The notes under the pieces are model-generated. The model was not told the DNA's origin. It saw only the letters and a list, made by a program, of their open reading frames with translations, and did not search any database. From Phascolarctobacterium sp. (lineage in GTDB: Bacteria; Bacillota; Negativicutes; Acidaminococcales; Acidaminococcaceae), in contig SFCN01000038.1 of assembly GCA_004558595.1 (NCBI GenBank), forward strand, positions 1 through 19,670: DNA of 19,670 nt, given 5' to 3'. Shown here piece after piece: positions 1 to 6,762 of this stretch (the first letter of the stretch is position 1; every line of letters starts with the position of its first letter). A program made the translations under genes and the position numbers.

Positions 1-1152
1 GCCCAGCTCCACCTTGCCGCTGAAGGGAGGAATAATCCCTAAAATCGTCTTCAGTAAGGTGGTTTTGCCGAGACCGTTGACACCCTTAATAGCAATCTTT
101 TGACCACGCTCTAAATTAAAGGTTACAGGACGGGTCAGAGCGCTGTCATAGCCCAGCACCAAATCCTTGGCCTCCACAATAAAGCGGCTGGGAGTGCGTG
201 CTTCCTTAAATTGGAAGGTGGGCTTAATTTTTTCACGGGGCTTTTCAATCATTTCCATTTTGTCCAGCTTACGTTGACGGCTTTTAGCCATATTGGTGGT
301 GGCGACGCGGGCTTTGTTGCGAGCAATAAAGTCCTCCAACTTGGCCACCTCCTGCTGCTGACGCTCATAGGCGCTGGCCTTTTGGGCTTGGTAAATGGCG
401 TACATCTCTTGGAACTTATCGTAGTTACCGGTGTAACGGGTAAGCTCGCAATTCTCCAAGTGATAGATTACGTTGCACACATTATTGAGGAAGGGCACGT
501 CATGGGAAATAAGGATGAAGGCGTGCTCGTAATCCTGCAAGAATTTCGTGAGCCATTCAATGTGCTCCACATCCAGATAGTTGGTGGGCTCGTCTAGCAG
601 CAAAATTTGGGAGTTCTGCAAAAGCAGCTTGGTCAGCAGGACCTTGCTGCGCTGTCCGCCGGACAGCTCGCTAACGTCCCTATCCAGACCGATGCTGCCT
701 AAGCCTAAGCCATTTGCGAATTCCTCAATCTTGCTGTCCAAGGAGTAGAAGCCTGCATGCTCCAGCTCAGTTTGAATTTCGCCCACGGCGTTCATCATCT
801 TATCCATTTCCTCGGGAGTAGCGTCACCCATTTTTTCGTAATACTCCAGCATCTGTTGCTCTTTTTCGTAGAGAGCATCAAAGGCAGTGTGCAGTACTTC
901 GCGAATGGTCATACCCTTTTGCAGGGTACTCTGCTGGTCCAAATAGCCTACAGTGGCCTTGCCAGGCCATTCAACCTTGCCGTCGTCGGGCAGGACATGG
1001 CCAGTAACAATATTCAAAAAGGTGGATTTGCCTTCACCGTTAGCGCCAACTAGGCCCACATGCTCGCCCCGTTGGAGCTTGAAGGAAACATTTTCTAAAA
1101 TTTGCCGTCCCCCAAAGGAATGGGAAACATTGGTCACATTCAAATAGCTCAT
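1..1152 (-). CDS. ABC-F family ATP-binding protein, partial (3' end beyond the window)
   Basis: Tandem-ATPase protein of the ABC-F class, which has no membrane domain and typically acts on ribosomes (translation factors or antibiotic protection). The 384 visible residues hold a first Walker A GANGEGKST (36-44), signature LSGGQ (163-167) and Walker B with DEPTNYLD (187-194). A charged helical linker follows at about 245-320, where ABC-F proteins contact the P-site tRNA. The second Walker A is GVNGLGKTT (357-365). The second signature and Walker B lie outside the window. The ATG at 1150-1152 is preceded by an AGAAAGAGG-type ribosome binding site at about 1158-1166. It is transcribed away from the YhcH gene from its own extended -10 promoter. 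The subfamily cannot be fixed from this part, so resistance and housekeeping roles both remain open. Confidence 0.93.
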   Translation of the reverse strand, partial: MSYLNVTNVSHSFGGRQILENVSFKLQRGEHVGLVGANGEGKSTFLNIVTGHVLPDDGKVEWPGKATVGYLDQQSTLQKGMTIREVLHTAFDALYEKEQQMLEYYEKMGDATPEEMDKMMNAVGEIQTELEHAGFYSLDSKIEEFANGLGLGSIGLDRDVSELSGGQRSKVLLTKLLLQNSQILLLDEPTNYLDVEHIEWLTKFLQDYEHAFILISHDVPFLNNVCNVIYHLENCELTRYTGNYDKFQEMYAIYQAQKASAYERQQQEVAKLEDFIARNKARVATTNMAKSRQRKLDKMEMIEKPREKIKPTFQFKEARTPSRFIVEAKDLVLGYDSALTRPVTFNLERGQKIAIKGVNGLGKTTLLKTILGIIPPFSGKVELG

Positions 1153-1202
1153 GAACAACCTCTTTCTTATGATAAAAAATAATACACAAAATCTGACATT
1201 AT

Positions 1203-1211
1203 ATTATAACA
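1203..1211 (-). promoter_or_regulatory. Extended -10 promoter of the ABC-F gene
   Basis: On the minus strand the sequence reads TGTTATAAT, a perfect -10 hexamer (plus-strand 1203-1208) with the TGn extension. There is no good -35 at the normal distance, which is acceptable for an extended -10 promoter. The implied leader is about 45 nt. Confidence 0.5.
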
Positions 1212-1271
1212 TATGATGGACGGCTTTGAGAAGGACTTTAGTAAAGCTCTGGGAAAGAGTAGCGGTTGCCG

Positions 1272-1300
1272 TTGTCAAGGTCCCGTTCCTCTGCTATAAT
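1272..1300 (+). promoter_or_regulatory. Sigma-A promoter of the YhcH-family gene
   Basis: TTGTCA (1272-1277), a 17-bp spacer, then TATAAT (1295-1300). It lies 32 bp before the start codon of the YhcH-family gene, so the leader is short. Confidence 0.8.
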
Positions 1301-1332
1301 GGACATAGATGTGAAAGTAAGGAGGCCTAGTT

Positions 1333-1809
1333 ATGCTTACTGGTAATAAAAAGGATATTTACAAGCTGCTGCCATTTGTGAGCCCCCGTCTGGCTCAAGC
1401 TTTGGCTTATATCGCAGCTACTGATTTTAGCCAAATTCCCAATGGCGAATACGAAATCGACGGTCGCAGGGTTTTTGCTCGCGTGAACACCTATGACACC
1501 GAGCCCAAGGCAGAACGCCGTGCGGAGAAGCACAATCAATATATTGATGTGCAATATGTGGCCCAAGGTAGCGAAACAGTATGGTTCACTCCCTTGACCG
1601 AGACCAATGTGGAAACGGAAAACCTAGCTGAGGAAAATGACGTTATTTTTTACGCTGACCCAAAGGAAAAAAATTGCGTAGCGCTGCAAGCAGGCGATTT
1701 CGCTATATTCTTCCCCTGGGAGCTGCATCGCCCCAACTGCACCAATGGCTGCTGCGGCGAGGGTGACATCCAGCATGTGCAAAAAATCGTAGTGAAGGTG
1801 GAGGCATAA
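1333..1809 (+). CDS. YhcH/YjgK/YiaL family protein (EbgC-like)
   Basis: Small cupin-like protein of 158 residues, normal for the family that includes EbgC (beta-galactosidase small subunit), YiaL, and YhcH linked to sialic acid use. Family marks are the EKHNQYIDVQYVAQG segment (66-80, with H67), the FFPWELHRP segment (127-134, with H132) and the KIVVKV ending. The conserved His and Glu residues form the presumed metal site. It has AAGGAGG at 1319-1325, 7 nt before the ATG, and its own promoter. No sugar transport or catabolic gene lies next to it, so the substrate cannot be told; a role with a sugar or sugar acid is inference from the family. The gene appears monocistronic. Confidence 0.88.
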   Translation: MLTGNKKDIYKLLPFVSPRLAQALAYIAATDFSQIPNGEYEIDGRRVFARVNTYDTEPKAERRAEKHNQYIDVQYVAQGSETVWFTPLTETNVETENLAEENDVIFYADPKEKNCVALQAGDFAIFFPWELHRPNCTNGCCGEGDIQHVQKIVVKVEA

Positions 1810-1811
1810 GC

Positions 1812-1856
1812 TCTCGCACTTTGCTAGAAGCTGCCGCGGTAGCGAGCAGTTTTTGC
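1812..1856 (+). terminator. Possible terminator after the YhcH-family gene
   Basis: The stretch contains a GCTGC/GTAGC hairpin (1830-1843) and an overlapping GAGCA/TGCTC hairpin (1844-1858), with a T5 tract at about 1850-1854. Neither stem is long, so the call is weak. Confidence 0.3.
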
Positions 1857-1891
1857 TCCAACGAAAAAATAAAAAAACTTGCAAAAAAGTG

Positions 1892-1920
1892 TTGACAAAG
1901 TAAGCTGAAAAGCTTATAAT
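1892..1920 (+). promoter_or_regulatory. Consensus promoter of the tRNA operon
   Basis: Perfect TTGACA (1892-1897), a 17-bp spacer and perfect TATAAT (1915-1920), as expected for a strong stable-RNA promoter. The approximately 40-nt leader before the first tRNA holds a small TTGAGC/GCTCAA hairpin (1934-1954). Confidence 0.92.
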
Positions 1921-1968
1921 AACATTCGTGATGTTGAGCAACACAAAAGCTCAATCATCCGGTATCAT

Positions 1969-2044
1969 TCCCCGATAGTTCAGTCGGTAGAACACCTGAC
2001 TGTTAATCAGGGCGTCGTAGGTTCGAGTCCTACTCGGGGAGCCA
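1969..2044 (+). tRNA. tRNA-Asn (GTT anticodon)
   Basis: The acceptor stem TCCCCGA (1969-1975) pairs with TCGGGGA (2034-2040). The discriminator is G2041, with an encoded CCA. The anticodon stem CCTGA/TCAGG frames loop CTGTTAA with GTT at 2002-2004, and the T arm has GGTTCGAGTCC. Length is 76 nt including CCA. It is the first gene of a three-tRNA operon. Confidence 0.97.
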
Positions 2045-2047
2045 CCT

Positions 2048-2122
2048 GGCCGGTTGGTCAAGCGGTTAAGACACCGCCCTTTCACGGCGGTATCGGGGGT
2101 TCGATTCCCCCACCGGTCACCA
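2048..2122 (+). tRNA. tRNA-Glu (TTC anticodon)
   Basis: The acceptor GGCCGGT (2048-2054) pairs with ACCGGTC (2112-2118), with one G-U. The anticodon stem CCGCC/GGCGG frames loop CTTTCAC with TTC at 2081-2083. The T arm is GGGGGTTCGATTCCCCC, and CCA is encoded. Only 3 nt separate it from tRNA-Asn. Confidence 0.97.
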
Positions 2123-2126
2123 CTTC

Positions 2127-2202
2127 GGGCGCTTAGCTCAGCTGGGAGAGCGTCTGCCTTACAAGCAGAATGTCAGCGGTTCGATCCCGTTAGCGCCCAC
2201 CA
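2127..2202 (+). tRNA. tRNA-Val (TAC anticodon)
   Basis: The acceptor GGGCGCT (2127-2133) pairs with AGCGCCC (2192-2198). The anticodon stem TCTGC/GCAGA frames loop CTTACAA with TAC at 2160-2162. The discriminator is A and CCA is encoded. It is the last tRNA before the terminator. Confidence 0.97.
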
Positions 2203-2211
2203 TGTAAATCT

Positions 2212-2247
2212 AGCACTTCGAGAAATCGAAGTGCTTTTTTTATTTTT
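2212..2247 (+). terminator. Terminator of the tRNA operon
   Basis: A perfect 10-bp stem, AGCACTTCGA (2212-2221) with TCGAAGTGCT (2226-2235), has a GAAA loop. A T-rich tract follows from 2235. Typical Rho-independent terminator. Confidence 0.95.
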
Positions 2248-2271
2248 TGAGTAGAGGAAATATGGCAAAGA

Positions 2272-2312
2272 AAAAGCGCTGCTAAGCGTAATGAACGTTA
2301 AGCAGCGCTTTT
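2272..2312 (-). terminator. Terminator of the HD-GYP gene (possibly bidirectional)
   Basis: A 12-bp stem, AAAAGCGCTGCT with AGCAGCGCTTTT, lies directly at the stop codon of the minus-strand gene. It is T-rich on both strands, so it could also stop plus-strand read-through from the tRNA operon. Confidence 0.85.
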
Positions 2313-2925
2313 ATAATTCGTTGCGATTGGGCTGGGGTAGTACGGACTCAATGAAGGCTTTTACTATAGTTGGGTCAAAATCCAGCCCAGCCTTGTTTTG
2401 TAGCTCCACGATGGCATCTGCATGGGTCTTTTGCCAATGGCTGGTGCAGGGATTAATATTGCGGTCGTAATAATTGGCTACGGCTACGATGCGCGCGCCG
2501 ATAGGAATATTCTGTCCCTTGAGGCGCTTGGGATAGCCAGTACCGTCCCACTTCTCGTGGTGGCAGCGGATGATGTCCGTAATATATGTAAACTCCGGAA
2601 TGTTTTCCAGCATGCTGGCCCCTGCGATGCAGTGACGCTTATATATGGACAGCTCCCTAGTGGATAAAAAGGGGAGCTTGGCCAAAATTAAATTGGGCAC
2701 TGATAGCTGGCCGATATCATGCAAAAGAGCTCCCGTTTTAATCTGGGACACTTCGCTGGCAGGCAGACCGAGCTTAGCCGCGGTACTGGCTGCATAATTG
2801 GCCACCTGCTGGCTATGCAGATAGATTTCACGATTTTTAATTTGCAGCATTTTTAAATAGAAATCACAGATTTCCCTGGTTAGGCGAATATCTGAGAAGT
2901 CTAAGCACTGGGGTATGGCAATCAT
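2311..2925 (-). CDS. Stand-alone HD-GYP domain protein
   Basis: Predicted cyclic-di-GMP phosphodiesterase-type metal hydrolase of 204 residues, nearly all one HD-GYP domain without a receiver or sensor. Visible metal-site motifs are H37, HD at 69-70, H98, HH at 122-123 and D154. The family GYP signature lies in DGTGYP (127-132). One oddity is HDIGQ at 69-73: the lysine usually following HDIG, part of the catalytic site in this family, is Gln here. I chose the ATG at 2923-2925 because AAGGA lies 8 nt upstream. The same frame stays open to 3024, but that extension would overlap the promoter. It is monocistronic with its own terminator. Activity on cyclic-di-GMP is inference; it could also act on another cyclic dinucleotide or be inactive. 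Confidence 0.88.
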   Translation of the reverse strand: MIAIPQCLDFSDIRLTREICDFYLKMLQIKNREIYLHSQQVANYAASTAAKLGLPASEVSQIKTGALLHDIGQLSVPNLILAKLPFLSTRELSIYKRHCIAGASMLENIPEFTYITDIIRCHHEKWDGTGYPKRLKGQNIPIGARIVAVANYYDRNINPCTSHWQKTHADAIVELQNKAGLDFDPTIVKAFIESVLPQPNRNEL

Positions 2926-2972
2926 GGTAAATATCCTTGTGAGAGTATGATAAAACTGAGTCCGAACAATAC

Positions 2973-3002
2973 AGTATGATAAGTATATCACTTTTTTGTC
3001 AA
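2973..3002 (-). promoter_or_regulatory. Promoter of the HD-GYP gene
   Basis: On the minus strand, TTGACA (plus 2997-3002), an 18-bp spacer and CATACT (plus 2973-2978). It lies 48 bp before the chosen start. Confidence 0.6.
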
Positions 3003-3029
3003 ATATTAAAGAGGATATCACCACTTCTC

Positions 3030-3058
3030 TTGCAAAAAAAAGTGTGAAAGTTTATAAT
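3030..3058 (+). promoter_or_regulatory. Promoter of the candidate non-coding RNA
   Basis: TTGCAA (3030-3035), a 17-bp spacer and perfect TATAAT (3053-3058). The predicted transcript start (about 3065) falls at the beginning of the left arm of the long terminal stem of the RNA. It diverges from the HD-GYP promoter 28 bp away. Confidence 0.75.
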
Positions 3059-3063
3059 AAGGT

Positions 3064-3290
3064 GTACAACTCAGGTCTGTGGTTGCAAGTCGATGCCAGT
3101 TGCAGGCGAAACGATCCACGTAAACAGTTCGAAATGGAACTGCGAGCACGGTGCAGTATAGAAGTAAGACCTGCCGCATATTATAATTTTTCAGCGAGAG
3201 GGGTAGTAGTGGGGAGCGAAAAGGCTTAGGAGCGAACCCTCCAGCAGGCGAGTGTGGGGGCGAAAACCAGGTCAGCTGAGTTGTATACAT
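3064..3290 (+). ncRNA. Candidate structured non-coding RNA, class not identified
   Basis: No convincing coding frame with a ribosome binding site lies here, but the two ends pair. Bases 3062-3074 (GTGTACAACTCAG) and 3276-3288 (CTGAGTTGTATAC) make 13 pairs with one G-U. An interrupted continuation pairs CTG..GGTT with AACC..CAG. Internal hairpins include CAGTTC/GAACTG (3125-3142) and GAGGG/CCCTC (3198-3241). GCGA-type motifs recur: GCAGGCGA at 3102 and 3244, GGAGCGAA at 3213 and 3229. A T5 tract follows the right arm. Its own promoter and the separate promoter of the downstream gene suggest an independent RNA of about 225 nt. Paired ends and size recall 6S RNA or the raiA-type RNA, but I cannot match either. 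Motifs of RNase P RNA, tmRNA and SRP RNA were not seen. Confidence 0.6.
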
Positions 3291-3319
3291 TTTTATACTG
3301 AAAATTTTAATAAAAATTC

Positions 3320-3348
3320 TTTACCTTCTTGGAAAATCGGTATATAAT
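3320..3348 (+). promoter_or_regulatory. Promoter of the amino-acid ABC transporter operon
   Basis: TTTACC (3320-3325), a 17-bp spacer and perfect TATAAT (3343-3348), 47 bp before the first binding-protein gene. Confidence 0.65.
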
Positions 3349-3395
3349 GTGTGTATCTAATTAAAGCGTTGAAAAGACGAAAGGGGTAATTAGTA

Positions 3396-4178
3396 ATGAA
3401 AAAGCTTTTAATTTTGATGATGACTGTGATTTGCGCAGTTGCTATGCTATCTGCCGGCTGTGGCGGCGACAAGAAGGAAGCTAAAAAGGCTGAGCCTGCT
3501 AAGGTATTGCGTGTAGGCACCGAGCCCACCTTCGCTCCCTTTGAATTCCAAAAGGAAGGCAGCAAGGAATATGATGGCTTCGATATGGATTTGGCTCGCG
3601 CTATCGGTAAGCAAATGGGCGCCAAGGTAGAAATCGTGAACATGGGCTTTGATGCTCTGATTCCTGCTTTGAACGCTAATAATATCGATTTGATCGCTGC
3701 TGGTATGTCCATTACCGATGAACGTAAAAAGGCTATTACCTTCTCCGAGCCCTATTACACCTCCGGCCTGATTGTTATGGTTAACAAGGACAATAAGGAA
3801 GTAAAGAGCGCTAAGGATTTGGAAGGCAAACGCATTGCTGTACAAATTGGTACCACCGGTGAAAAGAAGGCAAGAAGCATCAAGGGCGCTAAGGTTACTG
3901 CCTTCAATACCAACACTGAAGCTGCTATGGAATTGAAGAACAAGGGCGTTGATGCAGTGATCAACGATAGCCCCGTTGTTGGCTACTACCTGGCTCAAGG
4001 CGGCAACAAGACTGCTATGACCGTGGGCGAGGTTATGGAAGCTGAGCAATATGGCCTGGCTGTAAAGAAGGGCAATGATAAGCTGGCTGCCGACGTTAAC
4101 AAGGCTCTGGCCGAGCTGAAGAAAAACGGCGAATATGACAAGATTTACAAAACCTGGTTTGGTGAAGTGAAGAAATAA
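3396..4178 (+). CDS. Amino-acid ABC transporter substrate-binding lipoprotein (copy 1)
   Basis: Extracytoplasmic binding protein of the SBP_bac_3 family (polar amino acids such as glutamine, arginine, histidine). The N-terminus MKKLLILMM...LSAGC is a lipoprotein signal with the lipid-carrying Cys at 22, followed by a charged linker. The mature domain starts near 38 with LRVGTEPTFAPFEF. The MSITDERKKAITFSEPYY segment carries the Arg expected to hold the ligand carboxylate, and GTTGE lies at about 153-157. At 260 residues it is normal in length. AAGGGG lies about 9 nt before the ATG. It is the first gene of the transporter operon and is followed by an almost identical paralogue and a stem-loop. 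The exact ligand cannot be read from sequence. Confidence 0.94.
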   Translation: MKKLLILMMTVICAVAMLSAGCGGDKKEAKKAEPAKVLRVGTEPTFAPFEFQKEGSKEYDGFDMDLARAIGKQMGAKVEIVNMGFDALIPALNANNIDLIAAGMSITDERKKAITFSEPYYTSGLIVMVNKDNKEVKSAKDLEGKRIAVQIGTTGEKKARSIKGAKVTAFNTNTEAAMELKNKGVDAVINDSPVVGYYLAQGGNKTAMTVGEVMEAEQYGLAVKKGNDKLAADVNKALAELKKNGEYDKIYKTWFGEVKK

Positions 4179-4196
4179 TAAAGTCGGTTCTCGAAG

Positions 4197-4243
4197 CGGA
4201 GCACAGTGTGGTGTAGAATCGCATGTGCTCCGTTAGTGTTTTT
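4197..4243 (+). terminator. Stem-loop between the two binding-protein genes (partial terminator or mRNA stabiliser)
   Basis: A perfect 9-bp stem, CGGAGCACA (4197-4205) with TGTGCTCCG (4224-4232), is followed by TTAGTGTTTTT. The T tract is interrupted and the loop is 18 nt, so partial read-through into the second binding-protein gene is likely. Such elements often raise expression of the first gene over the rest. Confidence 0.6.
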
Positions 4244-4297
4244 AGGCACTGGGTGCTTAAAATAGATAAAAATATTATAAGATGAGGGGGACTCAAA

Positions 4298-5074
4298 ATG
4301 AAAAAATTACTAGTATTTTTAATGATGGCAGTTATGGCCTGCAGCATGATGCTAGCTGGCTGTGGCGGCGACAAAAAGGAAGAGAAAAAGGCCGAACCGG
4401 CTAAGGTTTTGCGCGTAGGCACCGAGCCTGCCTTTGCTCCCTTTGAATTCCCGAAGGAAGGCTCCAAGGAGTTGACCGGCTTTGATATCGAGCTGATTCA
4501 AGCCATTGGTAAGCAAATGGGCACCAAGGTAGAAATCGCCGGTATGGGCTTTGATGCTTTGATTCCTGCTTTGAACGCAGGCAATATTGACGCTGCTATT
4601 GCCGGTATGACTATTACCGACGAGCGTAAAAAGGCTGTTACCTTCTCCGATCCTTACTACACCTCCGGCCTGATCGTGATGGTTAAGAAGGATAATACTA
4701 CTGTAAAATCTGTTAATGATTTGAAGGGCAAACGTATTGCTGCCCAAATCGGCACCACCGGTGAAATGAAGGCTAGAAAGGTTGAAGGCGCTAAGGTTAC
4801 CACCTTCAATACCCAGGACGAAGCTGCTCTGGAGCTGAAAAACGGCGGCGTTGATGCTGTTATTGGCGATTTGCCGGTAGTTGAATACTTCCTGACCAAG
4901 GGCGGCGACAAATTCGCCATGACCGTGGGCGAAAAGATGGAAGCTGAACAATATGGTATTGCTGTGAAGAAGGATAGCAAGCTGGCCGGTGAAATCAACA
5001 AAGCAATGGCTGAGCTGAAAAAGAACGGCGAATTCGACAAGATTTACAAGAAATGGTTTGGCGATAAGAAATAA
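4298..5074 (+). CDS. Amino-acid ABC transporter substrate-binding lipoprotein (copy 2)
   Basis: Second SBP_bac_3 lipoprotein, 258 residues, aligning with the preceding gene over its whole length with few gaps. By eye well over half of the residues are identical. The lipobox is MLAGC with Cys 22. The core motifs LRVGTEPAFAPFEF, TITDERKKAVTF and GTTGE are kept. Differences include NDSPVVGYYL in copy 1 against GDLPVVEYFL here, and NANNIDLIAAG against NAGNIDAAIAG; both lie near the ligand cleft in this fold. GAGGGGG at 4284-4290 gives a good ribosome binding site 7 nt before the ATG. It lies 70 nt before the permease, so it is probably co-transcribed with it. Different ligand preference between the copies is inference. 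Confidence 0.94.
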   Translation: MKKLLVFLMMAVMACSMMLAGCGGDKKEEKKAEPAKVLRVGTEPAFAPFEFPKEGSKELTGFDIELIQAIGKQMGTKVEIAGMGFDALIPALNAGNIDAAIAGMTITDERKKAVTFSDPYYTSGLIVMVKKDNTTVKSVNDLKGKRIAAQIGTTGEMKARKVEGAKVTTFNTQDEAALELKNGGVDAVIGDLPVVEYFLTKGGDKFAMTVGEKMEAEQYGIAVKKDSKLAGEINKAMAELKKNGEFDKIYKKWFGDKK

Positions 5075-5144
5075 GAAAACAGTCCCAACCTTTGCTGCAT
5101 GAATATTAGCTGTTAGAAAATACTAGAAGAAACTGGAGAATATT

Positions 5145-5797
5145 ATGGATCTTAACATTGATTTAATGGTCAACTCTTTGCCACTGTTGATTGCCGGCGC
5201 CGGCATCACTGTGGAAATTACGGCCATGAGCGTGTTTTTGGGCCTGATTATCGGCTGCATGGTGGGTATTGCCCGTCTGTGCAATATTAAGCCCATCCGC
5301 TATATTGCCAACGTTTATGTTGACTTTATTCGCGGCACTCCGCTTTTGGTACAAATATTTTTAGTTTACTTTGCGCTGCCGGGCATCATCGGTAGTCGCG
5401 TGGACCCCTTTGTGGCGGCTATTTCTGCTTGCTCCATCAATAGTGGCGCCTATATCGCGGAAATCTTCCGCGCTGGCATTCAGTCCATCGATAAGGGCCA
5501 AATGGAGGCAGGCCGTAGCTTGGGTATGACCTGGGCTCAGACCATGCGCTATATTATTATGCCTCAGGCCTTTAAGCGTATCATTCCTCCTTTGGGCAAT
5601 GAGTTCATCGCCATGCTGAAGGACTCCTCCCTAGTTTCCGTTATCGGCTTTGAGGAGCTGACCCGCCGCGGCCAATTGATTATTGCCCGCACCTATGCCT
5701 CCTTTGAAATTTGGATGGCAGTAGCGCTTGTTTACTTAGTAATGACCTTTGCTGTAGCTAGGTTCACAGGTTATTTGGAGCGGAGGTTTGATACAAA

Positions 5798-5801
<4 letters not shown>
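5145..5801 (+). CDS. Amino-acid ABC transporter permease (HisM/GlnP type)
   Basis: Membrane subunit of the importer, 218 residues, the usual size for the HisMQ/GlnP class. It has an N-terminal hydrophobic helix at 10-45, RGTPLLVQ at 63-70 and the cytoplasmic EAA loop EAGRSLGMTWAQTMRYIIMP (121-140), which docks on the ATPase. A C-terminal membrane helix follows near 185-205. A purine-rich CTGGAGAA precedes the ATG. Its 3' end overlaps the ATPase gene by 4 bp (ATGA), a sign of translational coupling. With only one permease gene here, a homodimeric channel is the simplest model. Confidence 0.95.
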
Positions 5802-6529
<728 letters not shown>

Positions 6530-6596
6530 GTTCAAGTAATTTGGCAGGGTATTCTATTGATGCAGTGATTGTCAAAATGTAACACTTTCTCAAAGT

Positions 6597-6613
6597 TTCA
6601 CGAAAAGTTCACG
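6597..6613 (+). repeat. TTCACG direct repeat upstream of hpf
   Basis: TTCACG occurs at 6597-6602 and 6608-6613, an 11-bp period (one helical turn), 20 bp before the sigma-H-like -35 of hpf. It could be a regulator site, or the -35 part of an alternative promoter with the GATAAA at 6621. Confidence 0.3.
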
Positions 6614-6632
6614 CAAAAATGATAAATGCAGC

Positions 6633-6657
6633 AGGAGTTTTCGTTCCTATAGCGAAC
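6633..6657 (+). promoter_or_regulatory. Sigma-H-like promoter of hpf
   Basis: AGGAGTT at 6633-6639 and GAAC at 6654-6657 are separated by the distance of the Bacillus sigma-H consensus (AGGA, 17 nt, GAAT), with one mismatch in the -10 part. In Bacillus subtilis the hpf orthologue yvyD is known to be read from sigma-B and sigma-H promoters, which supports the reading. It is not known from this window whether this organism has sigma-H. Confidence 0.5.
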
Positions 6658-6667
6658 TATATAAGCA

Positions 6668-6745
6668 AAGGGATGAAGCCTGAACCCCTGGATAAAAAGG
6701 GTAGCATGGAAGGTTAATCAAGGCTTCTTGACTTCCGTGACATAC
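6668..6745 (+). promoter_or_regulatory. Foldable 5' leader of hpf
   Basis: GAAGCCT (6675-6681) pairs with AGGCTTC (6721-6727), with an inner AACC/GGTT pairing. A second option, CATGGAAG (6705-6712) with CTTCCGTG (6732-6739, one G-U), crosses the first. The two could form a pseudoknot or exclude each other. It ends just before the ribosome binding site. No known riboswitch was recognised. Confidence 0.35.
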
Positions 6746-6762
6746 CTAAGGAGGCATGAATT

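Noticed and set aside
2054..2254. 66-residue frame across the tRNA cluster
   Set aside because: It lies inside three clear tRNA genes and their terminator.
2996..3229. 77-residue plus-strand frame over the candidate RNA
   Set aside because: It starts upstream of the RNA promoter, has no ribosome binding site and no recognisable domain, and the region has paired ends instead.
3064..3290. RNase P RNA, tmRNA or SRP RNA as identity of the structured RNA
   Set aside because: The conserved GAGGAAAGTCC block of RNase P, the tmRNA ends with a T-arm and CCA, and the SRP GGAAGG/AGCAGCC apical loop are all absent.
3447..4049. 200-residue open frame on the minus strand opposite the first binding-protein gene (and a 199-residue one opposite the second, 4352-4951)
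   Set aside because: Both mirror the same frame of paralogous genes, have no ribosome binding site or promoter, and show low-complexity reverse-complement composition. They are shadows of the coding strand.
4197..4297. Riboswitch before the second binding-protein gene
   Set aside because: Only a single stem-loop with a T-rich tail is seen; there is no conserved ligand-pocket motif, and a partial terminator explains it better.
5075..5144. Terminator between the second binding-protein gene and the permease
   Set aside because: Only a 5-bp AACAG/CTGTT pairing with a large loop is present and there is no T tract, so the genes are taken as one transcript.
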